From Astropecten irregularis (lineage: Eukaryota > Echinodermata > Asteroidea > Paxillosida > Astropectinidae): a DNA stretch of 64,000 nucleotides. The notes below the pieces were generated by a model, which worked only from the letters and a program-made list of their open reading frames with translations, ran no database searches and was not told the origin of the DNA. This document shows, one piece after another, positions 1-10,587 of this stretch. The translations under genes and the position numbers were made by a program. The stretch's first letter is position 1, and each line of letters begins with the position of its first letter. The DNA is taken from assembly GCA_963971285.1 (NCBI GenBank), contig OZ020244.1, positions 6,882,001 to 6,946,000 of the forward strand. The letters are read 5' to 3'.

Positions 1-362
1 ATTTTTTGGGGACCATGTGTAAAGGTGAGGACCACTGACTGTCCGATGGGCGAATAATTCCTAATTCCAACATATGGTCAAATTCAGCTTTTGCTGCTGG
101 CAATTTATCTGCAGCGAGTCGTCTAGGCCGTGCATTTACTGGTTGTCCAGAAGTTTTTATGTGATGAGTGACTTTGTGCTTGATCGAGTTCTCCCGGTAA
201 TTTGGTCTAACTAGTTCTGGGTATTGGTTGAGCAAAGAGGTGTAAGCATAGTCACTACAGTTAGGCATAGTGAATACTGGGCTTGGTGAAATAACAGATG
301 CTACATTGCCGTGAACAGTGAGTTCAGTCTGTTGATCAATCAATCTGCGATTTTTAACATCA
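1..362 (-). pseudogene. Ty3/gypsy pol fragment: protease-RT linker and start of reverse transcriptase
   Basis: Reading the - strand, this stretch translates into the spacer between protease and reverse transcriptase. It runs into the N-terminal RT block RPSDSQWSSPLHMVPKK, which is the 'ii(R/E)pS.SpW.SP.h.V.KK' start of Ty3/gypsy RTs. The catalytic YxDD region lies beyond the left window edge. The frame differs from that of the protease ORF (367-666): homology continues from protease into this frame (LRHFSLVVDVKNRR), so there is a frameshift near 365 and the copy looks dead. It belongs with the gag and SGNH-like ORFs to its right, all on the - strand. The element sits in an upstream IARS1 intron in antisense orientation. 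The family call is firm; the exact clade is not resolved, although the gag type resembles Mag-like metazoan elements. Confidence 0.8.
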
Positions 363-366
363 ACCA

Positions 367-666
367 CTAGAGAAAAATGTCTAAGAATACGGTGCCAATA
401 ATTGGCACTGGTACGGCTGCGATAATGAAAATCCATTTGAAATCGCGTCTTAATCCGATAATTAGTGTCATTGATCTCTCACCGTAAGTGTTGATGGGGG
501 TCTTGTTAACCGCTTGCAAAGTATAAGAACTGTTGTTACATTTGTCATTGCTAGTTGGTGGAATTACACTGACTTCAGCACCAGTATCTACAAGGAATCT
601 AGTACCGGTAGTTTTGTCTGCGACATAGAATAGACGACTCTTTGATTTGCCAGACGAACTTGTCAT
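367..666 (-). pseudogene. Ty3/gypsy aspartic protease (retropepsin) domain
   Basis: A 99-codon open frame with the retropepsin active-site motif FLVDTGAEVSVIPP near residue 24 and the downstream flap/ILG-like PIIGT segment near residue 90. In a live element this protease matures the Gag-Pol polyprotein in the particle. The frame ends shortly after PIIGT, and homology resumes in another frame in the RT segment at 1-362, which indicates a frameshift. The Met at 666 is simply the first in frame; the natural protein would be fused to gag-pol. Upstream lies a rearranged junction carrying an inverted copy of the gag leader (712-754). Confidence 0.85.
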
Positions 667-711
667 CCCCAGTTGCTGGCTTTCTAGTTTTCCTGACTAG
701 ATTTACTTGAA

Positions 712-754
712 ATTTCCTAAGTTGGCGGATATTTTCTAACCAATCGTGTTTTTG
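712..754. repeat. Inverted repeat arm, partner of 1584-1626, flanking gag
   Basis: The ~43 bases here, beginning AAATTTCCTAAGTTGGCGG, are the reverse complement of 1584-1626. The two arms enclose the gag ORF. The right arm is ordinary gag 5' leader, and the left arm sits where the gag-protease junction should be. Confidence 0.8.
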
Positions 755-1565
755 TGATGCATTTGGTTGCCTTGTCCCCAAATCGCCAATGGTACCAGCA
801 ATCTGAACCAGCGCGCGGAATGCTTTGTGATTTAGAAGAACTTCTGTGTTTTTCAGTGCTTTTGTTTCTAGTTCGTTCTCTACTACGCCCTCTGCTATAG
901 TCGCGGTTGCGTTTACTTTGCCCGTTCACGACAAGTCCTTGAACCAAAGTTGCCAACTTGCTAACCTGATTTTGCAATTCATCAATACGTTTTTCAAGTG
1001 ATTGGGATGAGGAAGTTGCATTTACTTCAGTGGAGCTTGCTACAGTGAGTGGAGAAGCGACTTCTAGAATGTTATCAGCAATAATTGCCAACTGTTCTAA
1101 ATCTACGGTGTCACTGGATGAAGCCAAGATAAGTTGCGAGTTTTGTGGCAATCTTTGGAGGAATAATTGTCTGAGGATTTGTTCTTCAAGATTATTATCT
1201 CCTAAGAGTTGCTTCATGCGTCCAAGAAGTTGTGAGGGCTTTCTATCGCCTAGTTCTTCGGAGATCAATAACTGATGGAGCCGCATTTGTTCGGATTCTG
1301 AAGTCCTTTTAATTAGTTTGATTTTTAATTTGTCATACGGATCAACAGTGGGTGGAGTTATCAGTAGATCCCTAACTTCTTGGGCGATCTCCGGTTGAAG
1401 CGAAGAAACCACATATGCAAATTTAGTTGTTTGGCTTGTAATTTGCCGAGTTTGGAATTGCGCCTCTATTTGGGCAAACCATATAGTAGGGTCATGCGGC
1501 CAAAAGGGTGGTAATTTGAGGCTCACCGCAGACAAGGGTTCTGTGGCCTCAGTTTTGTGGGCCAT
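717..1565 (-). CDS. Ty3/gypsy Gag, C-terminally rearranged
   Basis: A 282-codon ORF starting at ATG 1565. The N-terminal half is a metazoan Ty3/gypsy capsid: the KLPPFWPHDPTIWFAQIEAQF block, then alternating helices with RLPQNSQLILASS. It is followed by a Ser-rich spacer, a short predicted coiled coil (LEKRIDELQNQVSKLATLV), an Arg/Ser-rich basic stretch, and a CWYHWRFGDKATKC segment where this family carries its single gag zinc finger. Gag would form the intracellular particle. The reading frame turns abnormal right after the last Cys: the last 13 residues come from an inverted copy of the 5' leader rather than from the usual gag-pol junction. The coding body is intact over 280 codons, so the insertion is fairly young or the rearrangement is recent. 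Confidence 0.85.
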   Translation of the reverse strand: MAHKTEATEPLSAVSLKLPPFWPHDPTIWFAQIEAQFQTRQITSQTTKFAYVVSSLQPEIAQEVRDLLITPPTVDPYDKLKIKLIKRTSESEQMRLHQLLISEELGDRKPSQLLGRMKQLLGDNNLEEQILRQLFLQRLPQNSQLILASSSDTVDLEQLAIIADNILEVASPLTVASSTEVNATSSSQSLEKRIDELQNQVSKLATLVQGLVVNGQSKRNRDYSRGRSRERTRNKSTEKHRSSSKSQSIPRAGSDCWYHWRFGDKATKCITKTRLVRKYPPT

Positions 1566-1943
1566 GGTGAGAACAAGAACAAAAACACGATTGGTTAGAA
1601 AATATCCGCCAACTTAGGAAATTTCAAAAATTCTGTTTAAACTGAAGATTTTTTAAGTACTTGGCAGTCAAAAGTAAATGATCTACAAACTTCGCGAAAC
1701 CAGCGCTGTTTTAGTTTCGAGTCACCGGGTAGGCCGTCGTAAAGATGGGCGAAATGGTTTCTTACAACGGTTGTGGTTTTGCCACGGCGAGTTATTTTTG
1801 TAGATTTTCTAACAGAATTATGCCAAGACAATGTTCGTAAGGTAACTCCTTGTTGCTCGATAAGATTGTGTTATATCTAGTTCGCGTTGAAAAGTATGAA
1901 GCTCGGTCCCAGAAAGAATTGCTTTCGCGAGTTTCTTACTTGC

Positions 1944-2324
1944 CTAGAATTTTGCAAATGAAATAGGTGGGATAGTTGCAAACGCGACGAATGTATTAGG
2001 CCGTGCAGTTAAAATAGCTCCCTTGAAATTTAACAATTCTGAAAACAAACTGTCGGCACAATGTTGTGATGGTTTGAGAACGCGGTTCTCGCGAGTTATG
2101 TCGTACACAAAAGTAGTAAGGTCATTAATCCCTGCGGCTAACCGAACAATAACGCGGTCGTGCTGAGAAAAGGTTCGAAGTTTACCGACAACTGGACCTG
2201 TAAGGTTATAAATTTTAGCTCCGCGGTAAGTGACAAAATCAATCAGAAATTTAAGATCAGCCGGCTTAGTATACTTAGAAAAATTATGTCCACGCGAATC
2301 TGCCGCGAACACACAACGGATCAT
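1944..2324 (-). CDS. SGNH-hydrolase-like ORF upstream of gypsy gag
   Basis: A 126-codon ORF (ATG at 2324) lying 5' of gag on the same strand. Two sequence blocks match the SGNH/GDSL-like fold: block I FAADSRG near residue 6 (candidate nucleophile Ser in the D-S-R-G context) and block III AAGIND near residue 64 (the GxND motif). A predicted strand ending TFVAFATIP near residue 115 resembles the following beta-strand in retroelement esterase ORFs. The catalytic D-x-x-H block normally near the C-terminus is not visible, so the ORF is short or truncated. SGNH/esterase domains are known from some CR1-type LINE ORF1 proteins and other retroelements; a role here is inference. It may be an accessory gene of the gypsy element or a leader ORF of a related retroelement. 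Confidence 0.55.
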   Translation of the reverse strand: MIRCVFAADSRGHNFSKYTKPADLKFLIDFVTYRGAKIYNLTGPVVGKLRTFSQHDRVIVRLAAGINDLTTFVYDITRENRVLKPSQHCADSLFSELLNFKGAILTARPNTFVAFATIPPISFAKF

Positions 2325-2895
2325 TACTAGTTACAAAGACAAAATTTCCTACTCCTAAATGTACAAGGTTAACTTCACCTATCGACGAAATAAAAGGGAA
2401 CAATCACGTCAGGGTCACCAGTTCAGTGGTTTTTACAGAAAGGAAAATAAACTAAAAGGCTACTAAGTCTTTTAATAATTGTAGGGAAAATGCTCGCAAC
2501 TGCCGAGGCTTAATAAATAAATGCCTGTAACTTCTAGGCTATATATAATTAATTAAACACTTACAGTCCTAACCGATGGTGCAGGTTCTTCAGCTGTGAG
2601 GGGCAAACGCCACCGAGTCAGTTTCAAAACCTGCCACACCGGCCAGGGAAAGTAAGAAGAAGAAGAGCTGTCTTCGCCAGAACTAGTAAAAAAGAACGAC
2701 CTCACTGCAGTAGCGATGAACGTAGAGTGGGGTGATGATAATGGCTGCTTGCTTGTCCACACCCTTCGCGTTGTCGCCACGCATCAGTGGGCAAATTAAA
2801 ATAACAAAAACGTGCGTCTTCTGCGCACCATGCAGTCCTAATTGTTCAATTACACCTGGCCACATTTTGGGCCTATTTTATGCCGTGACTAGGGG
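2325..2895. other. AT-rich intronic DNA, no gene seen
   Basis: Nothing codes convincingly here. An LTR for the gypsy element would be expected around here, but I see no second copy in the window to delimit it. Around 2600-2860 the base composition rises in GC without an ORF of recognisable type. Confidence 0.5.
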
Positions 2896-3086
2896 AATTC
2901 ACTACAAAGTCAAATTGTGCACACACAGTAGGGGCCAAATAACATGTACACATACCGGTACTTCGTTTTCAATTATATACCTTTATATGTATGATGAATA
3001 ATTATTCAGAAAATGTATGAGTTTTGATACATTTCTCACCTGAGAGTTGGTATTCTGCTGATATTTAGCGCCGTTATTTCTTTTAT

Positions 3087-3384
3087 TATCAAATAACTGC
3101 AAGGGAAATTGACTGAATTTAAAGTCATTCAAAAGTGAAAAGAAAAATTGACTGGAGCGGGATTCGAGCCGCCGACCTCCTGAATACCATACAGGCACTC
3201 TACCAACTGAGCCATCCAGCCCTACATTGGTGGTGACCCCATTAGTCAATTATCTTTGTCCGTTTGGCAGTCAGAAGTCATGAAACCACGCACACACCGC
3301 CATACCCCAAGGATCATTTCACCGATACGCACAGCAATGCTGCAACCTGGGAATGGTACATGGGGGTTTCACTGTTATTTCTTT
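3087..3384 (-). mobile_element. tRNA-derived SINE with 13-bp target-site duplication
   Basis: The insertion is bounded by perfect 13-bp repeats GTTATTTCTTTTA and interrupts the pogo-like element. On the - strand a tRNA-like body runs from about 3222 down to 3150: acceptor arm GGCTGGA pairing with TCCAGTC (one G-U), A-box GGCTCAGTTGGTAGAG, anticodon-type arm, and B-box GGCTCGAATCC. Unusually, about 150 bp of non-tRNA sequence precede the tRNA body and a short AT-rich tail follows it. A second, internally deleted copy lies at 22085-22235. It would be transcribed by RNA polymerase III and mobilised by a LINE in trans. Confidence 0.8.
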
Positions 3385-3748
3385 TAGTTTCTGCTAAATT
3401 ACGCATTTCATGTCTGCGCTGTTTTTGGGATGAAATCTAATCCATCACCATGATTGCGTGAGGTCTTTTCATTTTCAAAGAGTTCAGCTTGGATATTTCT
3501 TTGGAAAACATATAAAAATGCATTTATTTTTCTTTCTTAAATTAAAATGAGGTACAAGCCGTAGCAAAACAGACTTGTGTATTGTGTAACGACTCAGCGA
3601 GCTGTAAAAAACAACAACCACTTTTAAACAGACGCGACACTGTATGTGCAGCTAGCATGTGTATGTCATGTCCCATTGGGGTTGATGTCAGTAATCAATA
3701 TACCCCCCCCCCCTCCAGAGGTAATTGAGTACGTGTGAGTGGGGTGCA

Positions 3749-4020
3749 CTGGTGTCGATTGGAGGCTGTAGGAGGTGGGATTCCCCCCTCCCAAAAGTCG
3801 AAAAGTCACATTTTAGAGCATTTAAAAACGATATTCAGAAGAATTAAACAGTATAAATTCATTGTGAAGACTAAGAAAACAACAAGGATCATGTAATATT
3901 TCTATACAAAAAATTGAATGACATTCAACGTCAAAATATTGGGGGGGGGGGGGGGGATGAAAATACACGCCAACCCCCCCCACCTGGGGATGCCATCACC
4001 CCTGGGATCGACACCCATGA
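3749..4020. mobile_element. 272-bp MITE, CTGGTGTCGAT termini, copy 1
   Basis: Short inverted ends CTGGTGTCGAT and ATCGACACCCATGA, flanked by TGGGGTGCA/TGGGGTACA (8 of 9 identical). It interrupts the pogo-like copy, whose sequence resumes after 4029. It has an internal poly-G run of about 18 and a related copy at 23799-24192. A 9-bp TSD would suit a Mutator-type element; the superfamily is not proven. Confidence 0.7.
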
Positions 4021-4441
4021 TGGGGTACATACGTGCATTATCTCGGCTACGTGGGCTGTGGAAAAGTTGATGTCATTTGAAGCATTGTAGGGTATCCACA
4101 CGGCCAGCATAGCATAGCATAGCATAGCGTGCAGTGCATGCAGTCAATCTCCATGCAATTTATGTACACAGAAGCCCATTTTTCTGCCGGGAATAAAGCA
4201 ATCATGTCGAGTTAAGTGGACTTTCGGGTCCTACGAGGTTGACTCATTGAGGTTTTACTTTATGTGTCCCTACAAAAAAGTATCCATGCAAAGACCATTA
4301 TAACATATCTGTGGAGGAATTTTGAATACCTCTGGAGGTGGAAATTAGCCAAAAATGAATGTTCCTGTAAATTTGTTTAAAGAAATTGCAAGTCTTATTA
4401 TCTGGATAGTACCACTGAAGATGATCTGACCTTTTTTGCAG

Positions 4442-4641
4442 GGAGAGAATGGCCTTTCAGACTGTGAGAGTGCTCTTCATGCATTATACAGTGTACTCTT
4501 CAGCATGGTGCGAGTCATGGCCCCATTTACCCCCTTCCTGACGGAACATATGTATCAGAATCTACAGCATCTATTACACCCTGCTGCCAATCAAGGACAA
4601 GACACGGCTAGTGTGCATTATCTCATGCTTCCTCAACCAAG
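4442..4641 (+). CDS. IARS1: IARS1 exon: cytoplasmic isoleucyl-tRNA synthetase, start of anticodon-binding domain
   Basis: First of seven exons of cytoplasmic isoleucyl-tRNA synthetase, a class Ia enzyme that charges tRNA-Ile with isoleucine and in animals is part of the cytosolic multisynthetase complex. This exon encodes the helical anticodon-binding domain, seen in the block VMAPFTPFLTEHMYQNL and the following HYLMLPQPR. The acceptor is a T-rich tract ending TTTTGCAG at 4441, and the donor GTATGG starts at 4642. The exon begins in phase 0 and ends two bases into a codon that the next exon completes as Arg. The HIGH and KMSKS catalytic motifs and the editing domain are encoded left of the window. 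The seven exons give about 438 residues, roughly the last third of a typical ~1,200-residue enzyme. All seven are intact with matching phases, so the gene looks functional. Confidence 0.95.
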
Positions 4642-4743
4642 GTATGGGTAACCCATAGCAACCATATATATCCACAATCTGCAGTCAGTGCTTCCTAAAC
4701 TGTATTTACTACAAATGATAACAATCAAACAATAACTGAGTTA

Positions 4744-4853
4744 GGTATTGAATGGCTGGTATTTACTAGAGTTCCAGTTGGTGCTTCATTCATGGTTAGG
4801 TATTGAATGGCTGGTATTTACTAGAGTTCCAGTTGGTGCTTCATTCATGGTTA
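4744..4853. repeat. Perfect 55-bp tandem duplication (2 copies)
   Basis: The 55 bases 4744-4798, starting GGTATTGAATGGCTGG, are repeated exactly at 4799-4853. This is a recent local duplication just downstream of an IARS1 exon. Confidence 0.95.
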
Positions 4854-4969
4854 TGTTCAGATGAGGGGCTGGCTTTGGTTTGGGATTGTGGATAATTCCA
4901 CTACATATTTTAAGACTTTTCACACACAATTTGGCTCACAAATTAGCAAATGAAAATGATAACGCACTC

Positions 4970-7900
4970 AACCCCACCCCACCCCAACCCACTCAACCCC
5001 GCCCCAACCCACTCCACCCCAACCCACTCCACTCCTCCCTATCCCACTCCACCCCACTCCATCCTCCCTATCCCACTCCACCCCACTCCATCCTCCCCCT
5101 AACTCTCTCCACTCCTCCCCAACCCACTCCACTCCTCCCTATCCCACTCCACCCCACTCCATCCTTCCCCTAACTCTCTCCACCCCTCCCCAACCACTCC
5201 ACTCCTCCCTATCCCACTCCACCCCACCCCATCCTCCCCTAACTCTCTCCACCCCTCCCCAACCCACTCCACTCCTCCCTATCCCACTCCACCCCACCCC
5301 ATCCTCCCCCTAACTCTCTCCACCCCTCCCCAACCCACTCCACTCCTCCCTATCCCACTCCACCCCACCCCATCCTCCCCTAACTCTCTCCACCCCTCCC
5401 CAACCCACTCCACTCCTCCCTATCCCACTCCACCCCACCCCATCCTCCCCCTAACTCTCTCCACCCCTCCCCAACCCACTCCACTCCTCCCTATCCCACT
5501 CCACCCCACCCCATCCTCCCCCTAACTCTCTCCACCCCTCCCCAACCCACTCCACTCCTCCCTATCCCACTCCACCCCACCCCATCCTCCCCTAACTCTC
5601 TCCACCCCTCCCCAACCCACTCCACTCCTCCCTATCCCACTCCACCCCACTCCATCCTTCCCCTAACTCTCTCCACTCCTCCCCAACCCACTCCACTCCT
5701 CCCTATCCCACTCCACCCCACCCCATCCTCCCCTAACTCTCTCCACCCCTCCCCAACCCACTCCACTCCTCCCTATCCCACTCCACCCCACCCCATCCTC
5801 CCCCTAACTCTCTCCACCCCTCCCCAACCCACTCCACTCCTCCCTATCCCACTCCACCCCACCCCATCCTCCCCTAACTCTCTCCACCCCTCCCCAACCC
5901 ACTCCACTCCTCCCTATCCCACTCCACCCCACCCCATCCTCCCCCTAACTCTCTCCACCCCTCCCCAACCCACTCCACTCCTCCCTATCCCACTCCACCC
6001 CACCCCATCCTCCCCCTAACTCTCTCCACTCCTCCCCAACCCACTCCACTCCTCCCTATCCCACTCCACCCCACCCCATCCTCCCCTAACTCTCTCCACC
6101 CCTCCCCAACCCACTCCACTCCTCCCTATCCCACTCCACCCCACCCCATCCTCCCCCTAACTCTCTCCACCCCTCCCCAACCCACTCCACTCCTCCCTAT
6201 CCCACTCCACCCCACCCCATCCTCCCCTAACTCTCTCCACCCCTCCCCAACCCACTCCACTCCTCCCTATCCCACTCCACCCCACTCCATCCTTCCCCTA
6301 ACTCTCTCCACTCCTCCCCAACCCACTCCACTCCTCCCTATCCCACTCCACCCCACTCCATCCTTCCCCTAACTCTCTCCACTCCTCCCCAACCCACTCC
6401 ACTCCTCCCTATCCCACTCCACCCCACTCCATCCTTCCCCTCTCCCTCTCCACTCCTCCCCAACCCACTCCACTCCTCCCTATCCCACTCCACCCCACTC
6501 CATCCTTCCCCTAACTCTCTCCACTCCTCCCCAACCCACTCCACTCCTCCCTATCCCACTCCACCCCACTCCATCCTTCCCCTAACTCTCTCCACCCCTC
6601 CCCAACCCACTCCACTCCTCCCTATCCCACTCCACCCCACTCCATCCTTCCCCTAACTCTCTCCACCCCTCCCCAACCCACTCCACTCCTCCCTATCCCA
6701 CTCCACCCCACCCCATCCTCCCCTAACTCTCTCCACCCCTCCCCAACCCACTCCACTCCTCCCTATCCCACTCCACCCCACCCCATCCTCCCCCTAACTC
6801 TCTCCACCCCTCCCCAACCCACTCCACTCCTCCCTATCCCACTCCACCCCACCCCATCCTCCCCTAACTCTCTCCACCCCTCCCCAACCCACTCCACTCC
6901 TCCCTATCCCACTCCACCCCACCCCATCCTCCCCCTAACTCTCTCCACCCCTCCCCAACCCACTCCACTCCTCCCTATCCCACTCCACCCCACCCCATCC
7001 TCCCCCTAACTCTCTCCACTCCTCCCCAACCCACTCCACTCCTCCCTATCCCACTCCACCCCACCCCATCCTCCCCTAACTCTCTCCACCCCTCCCCAAC
7101 CCACTCCACTCCTCCCTATCCCACTCCACCCCACCCCATCCTCCCCCTAACTCTCTCCACCCCTCCCCAACCCACTCCACTCCTCCCTATCCCACTCCAC
7201 CCCACCCCATCCTCCCCTAACTCTCTCCACCCCTCCCCAACCCACTCCACTCCTCCCTATCCCACTCCACCCCACTCCATCCTTCCCCTAACTCTCTCCA
7301 CTCCTCCCCAACCCACTCCACTCCTCCCTATCCCACTCCACCCCACTCCATCCTTCCCCTAACTCTCTCCACTCCTCCCCAACCCACTCCACTCCTCCCT
7401 ATCCCACTCCACCCCACTCCATCCTTCCCCTCTCCCTCTCCACTCCTCCCCAACCCACTCCACTCCTCCCTATCCCACTCCACCCCACTCCATCCTTCCC
7501 CTAACTCTCTCCACTCCTCCCCAACCCACTCCACTCCTCCCTATCCCACTCCACCCCACTCCATCCTTCCCCTAACTCTCTCCACCCCTCCCCAACCCAC
7601 TCCACTCCTCCCTATCCCACTCCACCCCACTCCATCCTTCCCCTAACTCTCTCCACCCCTCCCCAACCCACTCCACTCCTCCCTATCCCACTCCACCCCA
7701 CCCCATCCTCCCCTAACTCTCTCCACCCCTCCCCAACCCACTCCACTCCTCCCTATCCCACTCCACCCCACCCCATCCTCCCCCTAACTCTCTCCACCCC
7801 TCCCCAACCCACTCCACTCCTCCCTATCCCACTCCACCCCACTCCATCCTTCCCCTAACTCTCTCCACCCCTCCCCAACCCACTCCACTCCTCCCTATCC

Positions 7901-8018
7901 CACTCCACCCCACTCCATCCTTCCCCTAACTCTCTCCACCCCTCCCCAACCCACTCCACTCCTCCCTATCCCACTCCTCCCCTAACTCTCTCCACCCCTC
8001 CACAACTCACCCACCCCC
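4970..8018. repeat. C-rich minisatellite, ~70/71-bp monomer with 990-bp higher-order repeat
   Basis: About 43 tandem copies of a 70- or 71-bp monomer containing CCCTAACTCTCTCCAC and CTCCTCCCTATCCCAC fill 3 kb of the first IARS1 intron seen here. Monomers alternate in C-run length (CTCCCCTAA versus CTCCCCCTAA) and at a few C/T sites (CACCCCATCCTCC versus CACTCCATCCTTC). From about 5672 to 7838 the order of variants repeats with a period of exactly 990 bp (14 monomers); the rare CCCCTCTCCCTCTCC variant, for instance, occurs near 6437 and again near 7427. The + strand almost lacks G. Open frames on either strand are by-products of the repeat. Confidence 0.97.
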
Positions 8019-8142
8019 TTTGACACCCCTTGCTTTTTGTATTGCTTATTAACTAGCCCTTTTTGTTATCCGTGATTGTACATGTTTTGTTTTTTGTTTC
8101 TTGTTCTCTTGAATCTGGCCGAATAAATAATAATAGTAATAC

Positions 8143-9192
8143 AGGTTTTCCCGGTGATTTTCGGCAAATGAGCAGCCAATTTCATTTTCACGCATTCGTG
8201 TTGACTTAATTTTGCCTCCTCGGTTGAAACCGTCAATCAATTTCACTTTGATGCATCCGTATTTATATAGCATTGCATTCAATTAAATTCAATTGTCGTT
8301 CAGTTTAGCCATGCCAAATCGGCATTCAATTTAGCAGAGTAACCGCAAACAACGATTTATACAAGATCGTTACTTACGTTTTCTTTTTGAGACAACCAAT
8401 TTCGCAAAATGAGCAAACAAATGCAAACCCCTTTATTGCAGTGTATTGCAATGGTGTCGCATCTTATCATCCATTTTGAAATGAATAGCCCCTCCTCCGA
8501 CCAACCTCTCTCTTCGTCCGGATCTCAAATTCATTGCAAACAAATGCAAACCCTTTTACACCTGTTTATTTCTTTGTATCTTGTGTCATTTTCCCTTTCC
8601 ATGAATTTCTATATTTCTTTGATTTGTTATTTGTTTATTCTCAAGAGAGGATTGGTGCCATGGATGTGTGTTGAAAATCATGGTGTTGCTGTTCAAATTG
8701 ACTGCAAGCTCAATGTAATCTAAATCATTCAAATGCATCAATCAACCGTCAACATTAGATATTCTCTCATACAGCGACCAAAAGCTGCCATTATTTTCGA
8801 GGATTTTTCAATTACAAACAATTGTCGTCAGGGGACATCACATAAGTGGTTTCCATACAAGAAGTGAACCATTCTATACCCTTTTTATTCTTGCCGTACA
8901 TTCATAATTTCAGACAGAATGCTAAATTTGCTGAACAATTTACAGAAATGCCTGCCCCAAAACGAATTTGAATGACTAAGCGCACGCTGCCAAAAGCCCT
9001 TGCGAATTTGAATGCTGTTCGAATGGAATGTTTAATTGAAAGGCGATTCTATTTAATCGCCTGACCCTTGTGAACATTTGCTTGCACATAAAATGAAATC
9101 GAATGACTGAGGTGCCTTGCAGTTTCACGCGAAATGGAATGACGCAGCGTTTAAATTGTCCGCTCATTTGCCGAAAATGACCGGGAAAACCT
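8143..9192. mobile_element. 1.05-kb non-autonomous DNA element with ~30-bp TIRs
   Basis: Ends are inverted copies: AGGTTTTCCCGGTGATTTTC at 8143 and the complement of AGGTTTTCCCGGTCATTTTC ending at 9192, with similarity running on through CGGCAAATGAGC. The interior is AT-rich with no transposase. The TSD is not clear, so the superfamily is left open. Confidence 0.7.
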
Positions 9193-9449
9193 CTAATAAA
9201 GAAGATCATAATGAACAATCCTCCCTAAATTCCTCAAAAAAATTTGAGGAACAGATTGTAAATCCAAGAAAAACAAATAGTTCAACATATTATTTTAAGC
9301 AAATGGCGGTACTTAAAAGCTAAGCAGAGCAGCAGTATAATTATGTAGCTACAGAAGAAGGTCATATTTAGCCATGATACATTCCTACTGTGCCTGCAAT
9401 TATTTAGACTTGCGCTTAATAGGTTTTATGCTTGACACCAATCACGGAG

Positions 9450-10344
9450 TAGAGCTGGGATTTTTATCTGGTAATAGATTAATCTACCTGGATTTTTTTG
9501 CAGTTACAAATTTCCGTTAACCGAAACTGAAAGGGAAAAATAACTGACGAACGTTTGGCTCATGCTTAACAACCAAAAAAGTGTAAACTGTAGAATACAT
9601 ACCGGTACTTGAATTTCAGTCAGTTATTTTGTCTATTTTGCCAAGTAGAAACATGATTTTCACATACTGGATCTAAAAAAAACATTGTACGTACTTGATC
9701 TAAATGCTTCATAAATAATAACATCATAAAGAACCTTATGAAAGCGACAAACACATTGAAGAAGACGTAACCATAAATCGCGCATGCTGCACGTGCACAC
9801 TTTGTCAGTACTCAACATACGTATAATGTGTGTACATGTGTATGTAGTATGCAATGTGAAATAGCTCTTGGACTGTACCATGGATTGCCTCTGGGATTGT
9901 CACCGTGGATATCGCAGCAGGCTCGGTAAAGATTTTGCGGAAAGAAATTGCTGCAATGAGCTACAAAGTTTGCAGCAATGTATCTGTTTTTTTGGACATC
10001 ACAAAAAATGTGCTACAATAAGCATGTCCGTTCATGAGCCATTCTTAACATTTTGTAAGGTTGCGCCAGCATTCTCGATCATCTTTTTTTTCCAGACCTG
10101 ATACGATTTTCGGTATGGAACAAAATTGCAAAATCGATGAATACTTTCATGTTGAACAAGCTTAGACAGATTCCCATTGTTGTCACCCTCTGTCAATACC
10201 ATGCTTGTATTCAGGCCTACACTGAGCATGCACGATCGCGCTAGCACTATCATATAATGAATGTATTTTACATCGTTTAACAGTTAACCTAATTTTTTTT
10301 CAATCGGTAATCAGATATTAAATTACCCGATTTTGCCTAGCACT
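9450..10344. mobile_element. hAT-like non-autonomous element (TAGAGCTGGG/TAGTGCTAGG ends)
   Basis: Left end TAGAGCTGGGATTTTTATC and right end, read inverted, TAGTGCTAGGCAAAATCGG, flanked by TCACGGAG and TCCTGGAG (6 of 8 identical). Inside, on the - strand near 9600-9660, lies part of a module shared with other hATs in the window (ACTGAAATTCAAGTA). The left-end sequence recurs at 42742. Confidence 0.6.
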
Positions 10345-10587
10345 ATCCTGGAGTGGTGTTAAGTTGTGTTCCAATTACAACTATTGTCACTGGGACGATC
10401 ATCATTTGAATTAGCACTGAATATATACATGTACTATTCCTCTGTCTTATGGCCATTTCTTTAAGATTATTTGGGCCACTTAATGACCCTGTCTTAATAT
10501 TCCCACTTTAACATCGCTCAAACTTGTCATTCCTATTGCCTCATGCCTGCACTTTTATCAGTTTGTCAATTTGTATATTGTTTATAG

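Larger units (their letters stand above)
2896..4259. mobile_element. pogo/Tigger-like non-autonomous element, copy 1 (5' truncated, nested insertions)
   Basis: Collinear with the intact copy at 48415-49662: both share TTTCTCACCTGAGAGTTGG, the AAATTAAAATGAGGTACAA segment and the terminal block GCCGGGAATAAAGC, ending with GAGGTTTTACT. The left TIR is missing. A tRNA-derived SINE (3087-3384, with TSD) and a MITE (3749-4020, with TSD) are inserted in it, so it predates both. No transposase is encoded. Confidence 0.75.

Noticed and set aside
3150..3222. Candidate tRNA gene (- strand, anticodon-like GGT)
   Set aside because: The T-arm pairs poorly, the anticodon is not one used by eukaryotic tRNA-Thr, and the sequence is embedded in a TSD-flanked SINE.
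6338..7534. Two identical 68-codon Trp/Glu/Gly-rich open frames on the - strand (6338-6544, 7328-7534)
   Set aside because: They are translations of the C-rich minisatellite and are identical only because of its 990-bp period.
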